From contig NZ_LXEN01000014.1 in NCBI RefSeq assembly GCF_001654855.1, positions 1-64,000 on the forward strand: 64,000 nt of DNA, in the 5' to 3' direction. Below the pieces are notes generated by a model. That model worked only from the letters and a program-made list of their open reading frames with translations, ran no database searches and was not told the origin of the DNA. Of this stretch, positions 51,462 to 61,393 are shown in pieces. Origin of the DNA: Proteus myxofaciens ATCC 19692 (GTDB taxonomy: Bacteria; Pseudomonadota; Gammaproteobacteria; Enterobacterales; Enterobacteriaceae). Each line of letters starts with the position of its first letter. Positions within the stretch are counted from its first letter, which is position 1. A program made the position numbers and the translations under genes.

Positions 51462-54400
51462 TTAATAAATTGCTGGATAAGCATAATTATTATTATCGTC
51501 CCAGCGGAATGTTAGATTGGATGTATTGCCATATTCATCTGTCACGGTAGCTCGTACCTCGTTAAGTGAGTTAACCCAGCCTAATTCTTCAGCCTTTTTA
51601 TCCGGAATACTGAACTCATACCCTGTAAAATTCAGGCTGCCATTATTCTCAGTAAATGATGAGTAGCTTCGTATGCCAGAATGTAATCTGTATTTTTCTT
51701 TTCCATTTACATTCTGAAAATAAACATTACCGTTAAAACACGCATTCTCTCCATAGTCCTTTTCTCCGGAACTTATCATTACCATCACTTTTGCTGTAGT
51801 TCCCTGATCACCCGAGTAATGATTTACTCCGCAGCAAGGTAATCCTTCGTTGCCTAAAAGAGAAAATGAATCTTCTTCATACTCAGTCGCCCAGTTTTGA
51901 GTTTTTCTATTAACAGAACCATTTAGAATAGGTGAATAGCGTAACTGTATTTCTTTAAATACAGTACCAAGATTAGCTTTAGGGGAAAACTTGATAGAAT
52001 AACGGTGTAATTGCCCTGTATGACTATTACTGCTAGCCGAACTAGCCCACAATAAATTATCAACTATTTTTACTGGTGATATCCTCTCTAAGGTGTAATT
52101 TTCCTCTTTTCGGTAATCAATTGGTGCCAATGAAGTAATATTGACACTACTATCCAGCCCTGCAGTGCTGTGTAATCCAGTGGAGTATTCTTTAATCTCC
52201 GCGCCTGGTTTCGTTAATCTGATTTTTGCAGCGACTTTTTTATTATATCCTCCAGATTTACAGGTAACGTATAATAAGACATTATCATCATTACCTTCTG
52301 TTTTATGCCGGTTATATTCATTTTTCTTAATGGTATAAGACCAGTTTTCATCGAGTGAAATATCTTCACCTGTATTGAAATCAATTAATGTTATATATGG
52401 ATAAATATCTTCAGTAGGAATTTTTATTTCATTTTCATTTTCATCCAAAGCAGTTATTTTGATAACCATCGTACTCTGGTTCAGTCCATTTCCATAAATG
52501 GTATCTTCTTGTGTACCCTGATATGACATGATTTGGAAAAATGCCAAACTGTTAACTTGAGACCAGACTGATTGATCAGGTAATAAATTAATAATAGAGA
52601 TACCTGCAAAATCATCATCACGCTCATCTTTACTACCGGCTTTAATCACAACAAGTTGAGGGTGCGTAATTACACTAGGAGCGGTATAATCCGTTTCCCA
52701 TATTGTATTTTTGGTATTTTTAGGATCAGAGTAGCTTCGTACTTCTGATAATGAGCCAACTGGCGGAATTAATGTCCACTTATCCGCATCAATGCGACGC
52801 ACACTGGTACTCAGTAACTTTTTATCAGAGACAGAGGTTACCCCATCATAAAATGCGGGTTTAATCTCTGTTGCAGTACTATCTTCGTTTTTTAGACAAA
52901 CTAGCGCTCGTTCAGTATGCCCAGAAACTGTAGCCAAAATGGATAAGATATAATAACCTTCAGGATAGTTACCTTTGGGTGGTGTATAAATACCATAATT
53001 ATCAATGCTACCAATATCGAACCCTTCAGTAGGGGATACTACCGTATTATTTTCAGGTTCCAGACTCCATTTAACTTGTTCGCTGCTATTTGACGATGGT
53101 AAAACAGCTTTAAACGTAAACGGCTCAAGTGATTTATTTTCGGTAAAGGAAATAAAAGAGGTTGTCAGTGATAATGGGGAGACTAATAACGTGATCAGCG
53201 CAATTCCTTTTCGCCCATCCGAATGTTTTGCAGTAATAACCACATTTTTATTCTGCGTGATTGAACCAATATCTGGGGCTGTATAGACACCGTTCTGATT
53301 AATTTTACCTACTCCAGAAACAGACCAAGTAACGGAAGAGGATAATTCTGAGCCATCTTGAGAGTAAGTTTTAAAGTTTATTGTCTGTCCACAACTTATA
53401 GATGTTTCCTGAGGCTCAATGGTGAGTGAGGTTAGTGATTCAACCATATTTCCGTAAAGCACTAGGTCTGACGGAATAGCAACATCATCATAATGTAAAA
53501 TATTTTTACCCGGGAACAGAATATTTTTCAGATAAAAGGTTTTGATGCTAGGGATTTCAAAAAGATCGGACTGGTTTAGATTATCTGTGGCTTCTTTAGC
53601 AAATTGTCTGCTTGCTGATGTTCCAATACTCACATTACTGGAAGTATCTGTAATTTGAAAATCCACACCGCCATTGAAAACAACATTATCATCTTTATCC
53701 AATGATAGTTTGGCTTTAAAATATCCTTTTCGATTAAACTTTATATTTTCAACTCCTGAAGAATAATATAAAGGGGCATTCAAGTCATAAGCAAATAAGT
53801 CATAAAATACAGGATTAGTAAACTTACCAGAAATACTGCTTCCATCATCGTCTGCCTGAATAAGAAAATCAGACATTGAAAGACGCGCTTTTCGTGATGA
53901 GTAGTAACTACTAGCGCTGCGTGAGCGTACTGTAGAAAATAAGCTTTTAACATAACCTTTTATTACATTTGTGGTCTCAATATAACCATCAGTAAAACAG
54001 AGCCCTGACTTATCCCCTGATACATATTCAGTTTTACTTTGAAAATGGGTTATTCGTTCTTTAAAAATATCAGCCAGAAATGGTCCAAATAATAATTTGT
54101 CGTGTATCACCATTGTGGACGATTTATTATCCGGAATAATCCATGGTTGATTATATGATGGTAAATTTCCGACCCCATCTTCTCTAGTTGAAATAAAAAC
54201 TAAAATTGCACCATCCTCATTATGATTGCTGTTTTTATTATTCGAATCAGGATGAGGCTGGGTACGAACAATAAATTTCTGAGGATATAAATCATTACTC
54301 ATATTATCATGAGTCAATTCACCCATACTGTAATCAACCTGCGTATTTTTCAGGTAATTTCTAAATACTGATAAAACTTCATCAGGCAGTTCACCCAGAC

Positions 54401-54854
54401 CTTCCACATCCAGCAGTGTACCTTGATCAAAATGAATAGTAATATCGCCATCCTGACTGACATTACCGATACCTTGTTTCAGCTCAACTTTGACTTTTAA
54501 ACCATAATCATGCCCGGTAGTGATATTATCCCATTGTATAACCTGATTAGCACTATCAGTATAAATTAAGGCGCCAGAAATAAACTTCAATCTGACAATA
54601 ACACTGGAGTCTGTAACATTAGAATTTTCAAAAGAAATTAATGGTGGACCTAAAACGATATCTTTAAATAAAATTCCATATTTTTCATTATTATAATTAA
54701 ATATCGGAAAATGTTTGTTTTCCGCGACTTTATCGACATACTGCTCGTAACATAATTTATTAATTTTATTACGATCATAAGCTAGAAGAACATCCCAGTT
54801 ACAAGTTACTTTATTTTTACGTAATAAATCATTAACATCATTAATTGTTGTCAT
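51462..54854 (-). CDS. Large TULIP/P47-like and Ig-like domain protein
   Basis: 1130 residues, no signal peptide. The N-terminal part (about 1-470) begins with CNWDVLLAYDRNKINK followed by a beta-rich region and ends FPGKNILHYDDVAIPSDLVLYGN. This layout resembles the Clostridium P47/OrfX TULIP family (lipid-binding-like proteins of toxin clusters). Two bacterial Ig-like domains follow (about 472-558, ending in a GVYTAPDIG motif, and 560-655 with GIYTPP), then a beta-rich tail with TVTDEYGNTSNLTF near the C-terminus. It probably partners the RHS protein downstream (125-bp gap). The P47 match is from pattern recognition and is tentative. Confidence 0.65.
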   Translation of the reverse strand: MTTINDVNDLLRKNKVTCNWDVLLAYDRNKINKLCYEQYVDKVAENKHFPIFNYNNEKYGILFKDIVLGPPLISFENSNVTDSSVIVRLKFISGALIYTDSANQVIQWDNITTGHDYGLKVKVELKQGIGNVSQDGDITIHFDQGTLLDVEGLGELPDEVLSVFRNYLKNTQVDYSMGELTHDNMSNDLYPQKFIVRTQPHPDSNNKNSNHNEDGAILVFISTREDGVGNLPSYNQPWIIPDNKSSTMVIHDKLLFGPFLADIFKERITHFQSKTEYVSGDKSGLCFTDGYIETTNVIKGYVKSLFSTVRSRSASSYYSSRKARLSMSDFLIQADDDGSSISGKFTNPVFYDLFAYDLNAPLYYSSGVENIKFNRKGYFKAKLSLDKDDNVVFNGGVDFQITDTSSNVSIGTSASRQFAKEATDNLNQSDLFEIPSIKTFYLKNILFPGKNILHYDDVAIPSDLVLYGNMVESLTSLTIEPQETSISCGQTINFKTYSQDGSELSSSVTWSVSGVGKINQNGVYTAPDIGSITQNKNVVITAKHSDGRKGIALITLLVSPLSLTTSFISFTENKSLEPFTFKAVLPSSNSSEQVKWSLEPENNTVVSPTEGFDIGSIDNYGIYTPPKGNYPEGYYILSILATVSGHTERALVCLKNEDSTATEIKPAFYDGVTSVSDKKLLSTSVRRIDADKWTLIPPVGSLSEVRSYSDPKNTKNTIWETDYTAPSVITHPQLVVIKAGSKDERDDDFAGISIINLLPDQSVWSQVNSLAFFQIMSYQGTQEDTIYGNGLNQSTMVIKITALDENENEIKIPTEDIYPYITLIDFNTGEDISLDENWSYTIKKNEYNRHKTEGNDDNVLLYVTCKSGGYNKKVAAKIRLTKPGAEIKEYSTGLHSTAGLDSSVNITSLAPIDYRKEENYTLERISPVKIVDNLLWASSASSNSHTGQLHRYSIKFSPKANLGTVFKEIQLRYSPILNGSVNRKTQNWATEYEEDSFSLLGNEGLPCCGVNHYSGDQGTTAKVMVMISSGEKDYGENACFNGNVYFQNVNGKEKYRLHSGIRSYSSFTENNGSLNFTGYEFSIPDKKAEELGWVNSLNEVRATVTDEYGNTSNLTFRWDDNNNYAYPAIY

Positions 54855-54918
54855 ATATAAACTCTCTTTGTTTTGTTAAAAATAACCATGAAATCTTTAT
54901 TAAAAAATGATATTTCCA

Positions 54919-55038
54919 TTAATCGCTATAATTACCGATCTCTGGATTAGTTGAATTTGTTTTGTATTTTATATCTCCATTATAATTTAAATTACATGCA
55001 CTTAATAAAAGGAAAAAAAATAACAGTAATATTTTCAT
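54919..55038 (-). CDS. Small lipoprotein resembling bacteriocin lysis (release) proteins
   Basis: 39 codons, ATG at 55038 with GAGAGGT 8-10 nt upstream. It encodes a hydrophobic signal (KILLLFFFLLL) and lipobox LSAC with the lipidated cysteine at residue 15, leaving a polar 25-residue mature peptide beginning CNLNYNGDI. Length, lipobox position and the CxxNY start resemble colicin lysis lipoproteins (CQANYIRDV type). It lies 64 bp upstream of the 1130-residue protein on the same strand. Similarity is by eye; an unrelated small lipoprotein is possible. Confidence 0.65.
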   Translation of the reverse strand: MKILLLFFFLLLSACNLNYNGDIKYKTNSTNPEIGNYSD

Positions 55039-55282
55039 GTCTAATTACCTCTCATAGCAATATTAGTTTTAATTAACATAATTGAGAGTATCACTTAATA
55101 TTAATGTTTCTATTTAAATTAAATTAAACGCGTGTTAGTTAATCTTAATAATATTGTTTAATTAGAGATTTCATATTAATTAGTATGTTATTTTTTTGCA
55201 TATGCTCACAATGTAATAATTTAATAAATTTGGCCACCTGAATAGCGGTGACATGCTTACCTCAAACAATAAAGATGACTTA

Positions 55283-55646
55283 ATGAAAAACGAATTTTCA
55301 GTCCAGAGTTTAAACGAGTATTTGCCCAGATGATTGTGGATCAGAACTAAAAGGTTGGAAATGCAGCTAAGGCCATAAATATTGATTTTTACTATGACTG
55401 GCTAAGTAAAGCAGCTCTAGGACGAGCAGGCAGGAAAAACGCCAAAAGCCTCCCCTATCACGTTCAATCAAATTGAAATACGTGATTAAAGAAAAAACTT
55501 CAACGTGTTGAAACGGAAAACGAGATATTAGAAAAGGCTACTGCGCTCTTGGTATTAAACTCTCTGAATAATTTAGATTAATAGAAAAACTCATAGCACG
55601 TTATCCTATAGCCAGCCTCTACCATTTATTCGAGGTTCATCGCATA
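55283..55646 (+). mobile_element. IS3-family OrfA (and start of OrfB) remnant
   Basis: With several stops and frameshifts restored, the plus strand reads FKRVFAQMIVDQN..VGNAAKA (helix-turn-helix of OrfA). It continues with LQRVETENEILEKATALLV (leucine-zipper end of OrfA), then LIEKL.ARYPIASLYHLFEVHR, the beginning of OrfB. It is truncated before the catalytic region and is non-functional. Confidence 0.75.
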
Positions 55647-55651
55647 AAAAT

Positions 55652-55688
55652 AAAAAAGAAGCGCTGAATTAAATCCACCGCTTCTTTT
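55652..55688 (-). terminator. mipA terminator
   Basis: Stem AAAAGAAGCG / CGCTTCTTTT with a 15-base loop and a T-rich tail on the minus strand, 19 bp after the mipA stop. Confidence 0.85.
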
Positions 55689-55706
55689 CCTTTTAATGGT
55701 TATTCA

Positions 55707-56456
55707 TTAAAATGAATAAGTGACACCAGTCCATACAATTGCAGTTACTGACTTATTGACCATTGGACTGTCTTTAGCTTCGCTAGATAAGCGATCAACA
55801 CGCCCTTTCGCAAAGAATTTCCAGTTATCAGTCATCTTATAGTTGGTTGAAACCTCAATATAAGGTCTCCAGCTATCATTTGGCGTATATTCAGCTAAAC
55901 CACTACGTTGTGATTCTGCATGGCTGATACCATAAGCATAGCGATTTTGTTTTTTGTTTTCCCAAACAACACCCACACCAGGTTGGAAAGACCAGTCACC
56001 TAATTGGAAAGGATACAAATAAGCAGCATCAACAATGATACCGTTACTTTTACCTAATAAATCACCAGACACAATCCCGCGCAGATTACCCCAAGATTCT
56101 TGGTGTTTATAAGTGAATCCCCCCATTAACGTATCACGACGACGATTGAGCTTTTTCATTTGCTCATCATCATTATCTTTAGGTCTATACGCTTGTGGGT
56201 AATAATGTAAATCAACTGAAAGTTGATCTTTCGGGGTTTTCCATAAGTAATATCCCGCAGCTAACGTTGCGAAATAAAAATTCTCTGATTCATAATTAAC
56301 CAAAGGAACTGGTAATAAATAGTCTTTAGATTTAGCGCCTTTATAAGGTGTTACTTGTGCTAACACTGAGCCACCTACTGACCATTCTCCAGCAAAGGCG
56401 GCAGGTGTGCTTAAGCCGGCGATAACGGCTAAAGAAATAATAATCTTGTTACTCAC
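55707..56456 (-). CDS. MipA/OmpV family outer-membrane protein
   Basis: 249 residues: Sec signal peptide (cleavage near AFA-G, about 22), then an amphipathic beta-strand-rich chain ending in an aromatic residue (TGVTYSF), as expected of an outer-membrane barrel. The family was named for MipA, a scaffold linking murein hydrolase MltA with PBP1B, but many members have unknown or porin-like roles. Confidence 0.88.
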   Translation of the reverse strand: MSNKIIISLAVIAGLSTPAAFAGEWSVGGSVLAQVTPYKGAKSKDYLLPVPLVNYESENFYFATLAAGYYLWKTPKDQLSVDLHYYPQAYRPKDNDDEQMKKLNRRRDTLMGGFTYKHQESWGNLRGIVSGDLLGKSNGIIVDAAYLYPFQLGDWSFQPGVGVVWENKKQNRYAYGISHAESQRSGLAEYTPNDSWRPYIEVSTNYKMTDNWKFFAKGRVDRLSSEAKDSPMVNKSVTAIVWTGVTYSF

Positions 56457-56557
56457 GATGATTTTCCATATTGTGATTAATAAATTAGTGGTCTAAATCT
56501 TATTCTAGTCATAAATTACACAAATAAGATACAATCTACCTATTATTATTTTAAATT

Positions 56558-58855
56558 TTATAACGAATACTTGGCAATAAGGGCTTGTCCTAATGCAATG
56601 CCCCCATCACCTATTGGTAAAATTATAGGCGTTAATACGCGTTTATTAGCTAAGTTTTTTATCACTAATTGTTTCAATAGTGTATTATTAAAGACTCCCC
56701 CCGTTAAAACAATTGTATTAACTTGATATTTTTCGGCAGTTTGCAACGCGATACGGCTTAAACCTTGTGCTAATAAGTAATGAAATAACCACGCTTTTTC
56801 AGTAGGGCTCAATATTAATTTATGCCACTGTGACCAGAAAAAAACCAAATCAAGATGATTATTATTCACCGGCATTATATGCCCATACTGCTTGATTAAT
56901 TCATCATATTTCTTTACGTGACACTGTAACGCCGCTGTCTGTAAGTAACATGCCGCTTCACCTTCCCAACTGACTTCTTTTGGCGCTAACCCTAAAGACG
57001 CACTTACAGCATCAAATAATCGCCCACAAGATGACGCCTTCGGTGAGTTTAATCCTCGTTCAATAGCTTTATTGACTATTTGAACGTCATGTTCTGAAAC
57101 TATTTTCGTGATCCCACTATCTCGCCAGTCCATAGTGGCTGCATCTAATTGTGCCAGCCAATTACGCCAAGGTTGACGTGATGCTAAATTTCCACCAGGC
57201 ATAGCGACTGCGGGTAATCCACCTATTCGTATTGATTTTTTATAATCAGCTAATAAACATTCACCACCCCATAATTCTCCATCTTGTCCATACCCTAAAC
57301 CATCAAGCACAATGCCAATCACAGGGCCTTGTTCATGTGTATGCCCGTGCTCAGCCAAACAAGCCACAATATGAGCGTGATGGTGATAAGTAGTAATAAT
57401 TGGAATATTTTGTTCTTTAGCAAGTGTTTTACCTAATTGATGGCTGATATAGCTAGGATGCGCATCAATAGCGATAGCATCAGGTCTAAAACGATAAATT
57501 TGCCTAAAAAGAGTAAGTGATTTTAATAATTGCGCTTGTACACTAATGTCATCTAAATCACCTAAATGGGGGCCCATAACCACTTCATGTTGTTTTAATA
57601 AACAAAAAACATTTTTAAGATCACCTCCTAAAGCCAAAATAGTAGGTTTGGTTTTAAAGTCTTTTGAGAGAGAAATCGCATCAGGCACATAACCTCTTGA
57701 ACGACGGATCATCACACTATGTTTACCTTCAATGCGTACTAGTGAATCATCGGCTCGCTGGATTATGTCGCGATCATGCATCAAAAATAAAGAAGCTAAA
57801 TTGCCTAATTGAGACAATGCTTCTTCATTCGTCAAAGCGGGTGTATGTCCTGAGGCATTACCTGATGTCATTACTAAAGGAATTTGTGTTCCTCTTGATA
57901 GCAAATGCTGTAATGGATTAGAAGGTAACATAATACCTAATTCAGTTAAGCTAGGTGCAATGAGTTCACTAACATGAGGCGCAAATTTCTTAGGAATAAG
58001 AACAATAGGTGCAGCGCTACTATGAAGCACATTTAAGGCTGTTGTTCTAAAATCAGGATCTTGTTTATTTTCGCTAATTTGCTCGTCGCTATTTATCATG
58101 ATTGCAAACGGCTTTGTAGGGCGGTGTTTACGCTTTCTCAATAACGCAACAGTATCCTTGTTACTCGCATCGCAGACTAAATGAAATCCACCAACGCCTT
58201 TTACTGCAATAACTTCACCAGCTAGTAATGCTTCACAGGCTTGTGTCAACGCTTGGTCTTTCGTTGCTAATCGTTCACCTTGATTATTCGTGAGCCAAAT
58301 ATGAGGGCCACATTCAGGACACGCATTAGGCTGAGCATGAAAGCGTCTATTAGCGGGATCTTCATATTCATGTTGGCATTGTGGGCAAAATGGAAATGAA
58401 GACATTGAGGTAAATGGCCTGTCATAAGGCATTTTTTTGATGATAGTAAAACGTGGACCACAATGAGTACAATTAATAAAAGGATAATGATAACGGCGAT
58501 TAGTGGGGTCAAATAACTCATCAATACAAGCTTGGCACGTTGTCGCATCAGGAACAATCTGTGTATCCATATCGCCACCACCGCTTTTCACAATTATAAA
58601 ATCAATGGGTAACTGTTCCCATTGATAATATGATTGTTCAATTGTATCTATTCTCGCCAGTGGTGGACATTCGTCTTTTAGGGCATTAATAAATTGCCTT
58701 TCATGCTCTGATGGTAATAAGTGGATTAATACACCTAAACTATCATTACTTACCTGCCCTAATAAATGAAAGCGATGTGCTAATTGCCAAACAAAAGGTC
58801 GAAATCCTACCCCTTGTACTTTCCCTTTTATACGTAATGAGATACCGTTATTCAT
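56558..58855 (-). CDS. hypF: Carbamoyltransferase HypF ([NiFe]-hydrogenase maturation)
   Basis: Uses carbamoyl phosphate to build the cyanide ligands of [NiFe]-hydrogenase. 765 residues: N-terminal acylphosphatase-like domain (VQGVGFRPFVWQ, 13-24); two zinc fingers with C107/C110/C129/C132 and C157/C160/C179/C182; a YrdC-like domain (about 200-380); and a Kae1-like C-terminal domain with HHHAHIVACLAEH and a nucleotide-binding TGGVFNN. All cysteine pairs are intact. No other hyp or hydrogenase gene is in the window, as in E. coli, where hypF is apart from hypABCDE. Confidence 0.96.
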   Translation of the reverse strand: MNNGISLRIKGKVQGVGFRPFVWQLAHRFHLLGQVSNDSLGVLIHLLPSEHERQFINALKDECPPLARIDTIEQSYYQWEQLPIDFIIVKSGGGDMDTQIVPDATTCQACIDELFDPTNRRYHYPFINCTHCGPRFTIIKKMPYDRPFTSMSSFPFCPQCQHEYEDPANRRFHAQPNACPECGPHIWLTNNQGERLATKDQALTQACEALLAGEVIAVKGVGGFHLVCDASNKDTVALLRKRKHRPTKPFAIMINSDEQISENKQDPDFRTTALNVLHSSAAPIVLIPKKFAPHVSELIAPSLTELGIMLPSNPLQHLLSRGTQIPLVMTSGNASGHTPALTNEEALSQLGNLASLFLMHDRDIIQRADDSLVRIEGKHSVMIRRSRGYVPDAISLSKDFKTKPTILALGGDLKNVFCLLKQHEVVMGPHLGDLDDISVQAQLLKSLTLFRQIYRFRPDAIAIDAHPSYISHQLGKTLAKEQNIPIITTYHHHAHIVACLAEHGHTHEQGPVIGIVLDGLGYGQDGELWGGECLLADYKKSIRIGGLPAVAMPGGNLASRQPWRNWLAQLDAATMDWRDSGITKIVSEHDVQIVNKAIERGLNSPKASSCGRLFDAVSASLGLAPKEVSWEGEAACYLQTAALQCHVKKYDELIKQYGHIMPVNNNHLDLVFFWSQWHKLILSPTEKAWLFHYLLAQGLSRIALQTAEKYQVNTIVLTGGVFNNTLLKQLVIKNLANKRVLTPIILPIGDGGIALGQALIAKYSL

Positions 58856-58902
58856 AAGATAATCACCAAATCAAACATATTGTTATTGTAATTTAGTGGC
58901 TA

Positions 58903-60075
58903 TCAACAACCTTCATTTAGATCAGAAAAAGTGGTATTAATTTTGTTTTGATTTTGGCTATTGTCTACTGGGTTATTTCTATTGAAATCACTTAAATAAG
59001 AGCCATTTTTAGCAATCTCCACTTTTACACGAGGTGCAATCGCACATAGCAATTCATAGCCTATTGTGCCACATGCGCTAGCGACATCATCAACAGGAAG
59101 GTGTTCACCCCATAGTTCTACAGAACTGCCATAAGTCACATCAGCAAAATCAGTAACATCGATGGTCAGCATATCCATAGATATACGTCCAACAAGCTGT
59201 GTTTTATGTCCATTAACAAGAATAGGAGTGCCATCAGGCGCATGTCGAGGATAACCATCAGCATAACCACATGCGACAACACCTACACGCATATCACGTG
59301 AAGCAGTATAACGACTACCATAGCCGATTTGCTCACCTTTTTTGACATGTTGAATTGATAATATTTCGCTGGAAAATGTCATGACGGGTTTTAAATTAAA
59401 GCTTGCGATATCCTGCCAAATACCTGATGGTGATGCACCATAAAGAATAATGCCAGGACGCACCCAATCATAATGAGTTTCAGGATAAAACAGCGTTGCT
59501 GCTGAATTGGCAAGGCAACGAGGTAACTCATCAATCATTGTTTGCTCAATAACGTGCTTTTGCTTATCCATATTCACACCAGTATCTGAATTCGCAAAAT
59601 GGGTCATTTGAGTAATTGAGCCAATATTTTGGATATTCTTTACACGCTGAATAATTTGATGATATTGCTCAGGTCGATATCCTAATCTATTCATTCCACT
59701 ATTAAGTTTTAAATAAATATTAATAGGCCGTTCTAATTGTGCTTTATCTATTGCCTCTAATTGCCAATCAGAGTGTACTACCGTTGTTATTGAATAACGT
59801 TCCAGCAAATAAACATCTTCAGGTTTAAAGAAACCTTCAAGAAGAAGAATAGGCCCAAGCCACCCTTCTTCTCTTAACATAATGGCATTATCTAGCTCAA
59901 TTAAAGCAAAACCATCTGTTTTACTTAATGTAGGCCAAAGACGAGATAACCCATGTCCATATGCATCCGCTTTAACAACAGACCATATTTTGCTATTTTT
60001 CGCTTTATGTTTAATTACAGCAAGGTTATGGGCTAGTGCCTCTAAATTCAGAGTAACTTTTGCTGGTCTAGACAT
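58903..60075 (-). CDS. dadX: Catabolic alanine racemase DadX
   Basis: PLP enzyme that converts L-alanine to D-alanine for oxidation by DadA. 390 residues with K35 in VVKADAYGHG (PLP Schiff base) and RYTASRDMRVGVVACGYADGYPRH in the C-terminal domain. About 35 extra, Asn/Ser-rich residues follow the normal family end (YELLCAIAPRVKVEIA), a low-complexity tail not expected from E. coli DadX. It is 13 bp downstream of dadA, forming the dadAX operon. Confidence 0.92.
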   Translation of the reverse strand: MSRPAKVTLNLEALAHNLAVIKHKAKNSKIWSVVKADAYGHGLSRLWPTLSKTDGFALIELDNAIMLREEGWLGPILLLEGFFKPEDVYLLERYSITTVVHSDWQLEAIDKAQLERPINIYLKLNSGMNRLGYRPEQYHQIIQRVKNIQNIGSITQMTHFANSDTGVNMDKQKHVIEQTMIDELPRCLANSAATLFYPETHYDWVRPGIILYGASPSGIWQDIASFNLKPVMTFSSEILSIQHVKKGEQIGYGSRYTASRDMRVGVVACGYADGYPRHAPDGTPILVNGHKTQLVGRISMDMLTIDVTDFADVTYGSSVELWGEHLPVDDVASACGTIGYELLCAIAPRVKVEIAKNGSYLSDFNRNNPVDNSQNQNKINTTFSDLNEGC

Positions 60076-60088
60076 AAAAACTCCTCAA

Positions 60089-61393
60089 TTAATAAACTGC
60101 ATCAAGTTTCTGTCCTGGGAGCAGCAATTTAGTATTAAACCCGTCTATGTAACGGAATACAGATAAATCATCAGCGGCTATTGCAGGTTTATTACCAGAA
60201 ATTAAATCCGCTAGTAATTGACCTGAACCACATGCCATTGTCCAGCCTAACGTACCATGCCCTGTATTAAGTGATAAATTACGATAAGCCGTTGGTCCTA
60301 CGATAGGAGTACCATCAGGAGTCATTGGACGCAAGCCTGTCCAAAATTCAGCTTTTGCAATATCACCACCACCTTGATAGAGATCTTGCACCACCATTTT
60401 CAATGTTTCACAACGAGATGTTAAAACATCAAGATTGAAACCAACAACTTCCGCCATACCGCCAACACGAATACGTTGATCAAAGCGTGTTACCGCAATT
60501 TTATATGTTTCATCTAAAATTGTGGATGTAGGTGCTTTTGATTCATCGATGATAGGCATTGTAAGAGAGTACCCTTTTAACGGATAAACCGGAATGGTGA
60601 CTCTCTCTTTTAGAAACTCCGTGGAATAAGATCCCATAGCAACAACATAATGATCGCCAGTCAGTAAACCATCATGGCATTGCACACCTGCGACTTTATC
60701 ACCATCAAAGAGTAAATGTTTAATATCTTTATTAAATAAGAAAGTGACTCCGGCTTCTTCTGCCATTTTTGCTAGTTTTTTAGTGAAAATTTGGCAATCA
60801 CCTGTTTCATCATTAGGAAGGCGTAACCCTCCTGTCAATTTATGGCTGACATGAGCAAGTGCGGGCTCTACTAATTTTAGCTCATCAGCGTTTAAAAGCT
60901 GGTAAGCCACACCTTCTTGCTTTAACACCGCAATATCATTAGCAGCATTATCAAATTGTTTTTGATCACGAAATAGTTGTAGAGTACCACCTTGTCGCCC
61001 TTCATATTCAATGCCGGTATCTTGACGTAATTGACGAATACAATCACGGCTATACTCAGCAATACGTACCATACGACTTTTATTCATCGCATAATGAGAG
61101 GCATCACAATTACGGAGCATTTGCCACATCCACCGTAATTGAAAAAGTGAACCATCAGGCCTAACAGCTAAAGGAGCATGTTTTTGGAATATCCATTTAA
61201 TCGCTTTTAACGGAATACCTGGTGCGCCCCAAGGTGTGGCATAACCAGGGGATATTTGTCCTGCATTACCCGCACTGGTTTCTTCAGCAACACTATTTTG
61301 TCTATCGACAACAATGACTTCATGACCTTGTTGCACTAAGTACCATGCACTTGTTACGCCAATAACACCGCCACCTAAGATAATCACTTTCAT
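60089..61393 (-). CDS. dadA: D-amino-acid dehydrogenase small subunit DadA
   Basis: FAD-dependent membrane-associated dehydrogenase that oxidises D-alanine to pyruvate and passes electrons to the respiratory chain. 434 residues: FAD motif [15 protein letters not shown] (5-19), the family's [15 protein letters not shown] segment, and a C-terminal FAD contact [17 protein letters not shown]. First gene of dadAX, probably under Lrp/CRP control as in E. coli; no site was pinpointed. Confidence 0.96.
   Translation of the reverse strand: MKVIILGGGVIGVTSAWYLVQQGHEVIVVDRQNSVAEETSAGNAGQISPGYATPWGAPGIPLKAIKWIFQKHAPLAVRPDGSLFQLRWMWQMLRNCDASHYAMNKSRMVRIAEYSRDCIRQLRQDTGIEYEGRQGGTLQLFRDQKQFDNAANDIAVLKQEGVAYQLLNADELKLVEPALAHVSHKLTGGLRLPNDETGDCQIFTKKLAKMAEEAGVTFLFNKDIKHLLFDGDKVAGVQCHDGLLTGDHYVVAMGSYSTEFLKERVTIPVYPLKGYSLTMPIIDESKAPTSTILDETYKIAVTRFDQRIRVGGMAEVVGFNLDVLTSRCETLKMVVQDLYQGGGDIAKAEFWTGLRPMTPDGTPIVGPTAYRNLSLNTGHGTLGWTMACGSGQLLADLISGNKPAIAADDLSVFRYIDGFNTKLLLPGQKLDAVY

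Larger units (their letters stand above)
54855..55706. other. Right edge of the accessory module
   Basis: 852 bp holding a very short lipoprotein gene (54919-55038), AT-rich promoter sequence for the module (about 55040-55250) and a decayed IS3-family OrfA (55283-55646), ending at the mipA terminator. Confidence 0.6.

Noticed and set aside
46489-54854. Assignment of the two large genes to a classical Tc (TcA/TcB/TcC) toxin complex
   Set aside because: The 1130-residue protein lacks TcA or TcB/SpvB features, and the RHS protein lacks the fused TcB part. Only the RHS portion is shared.
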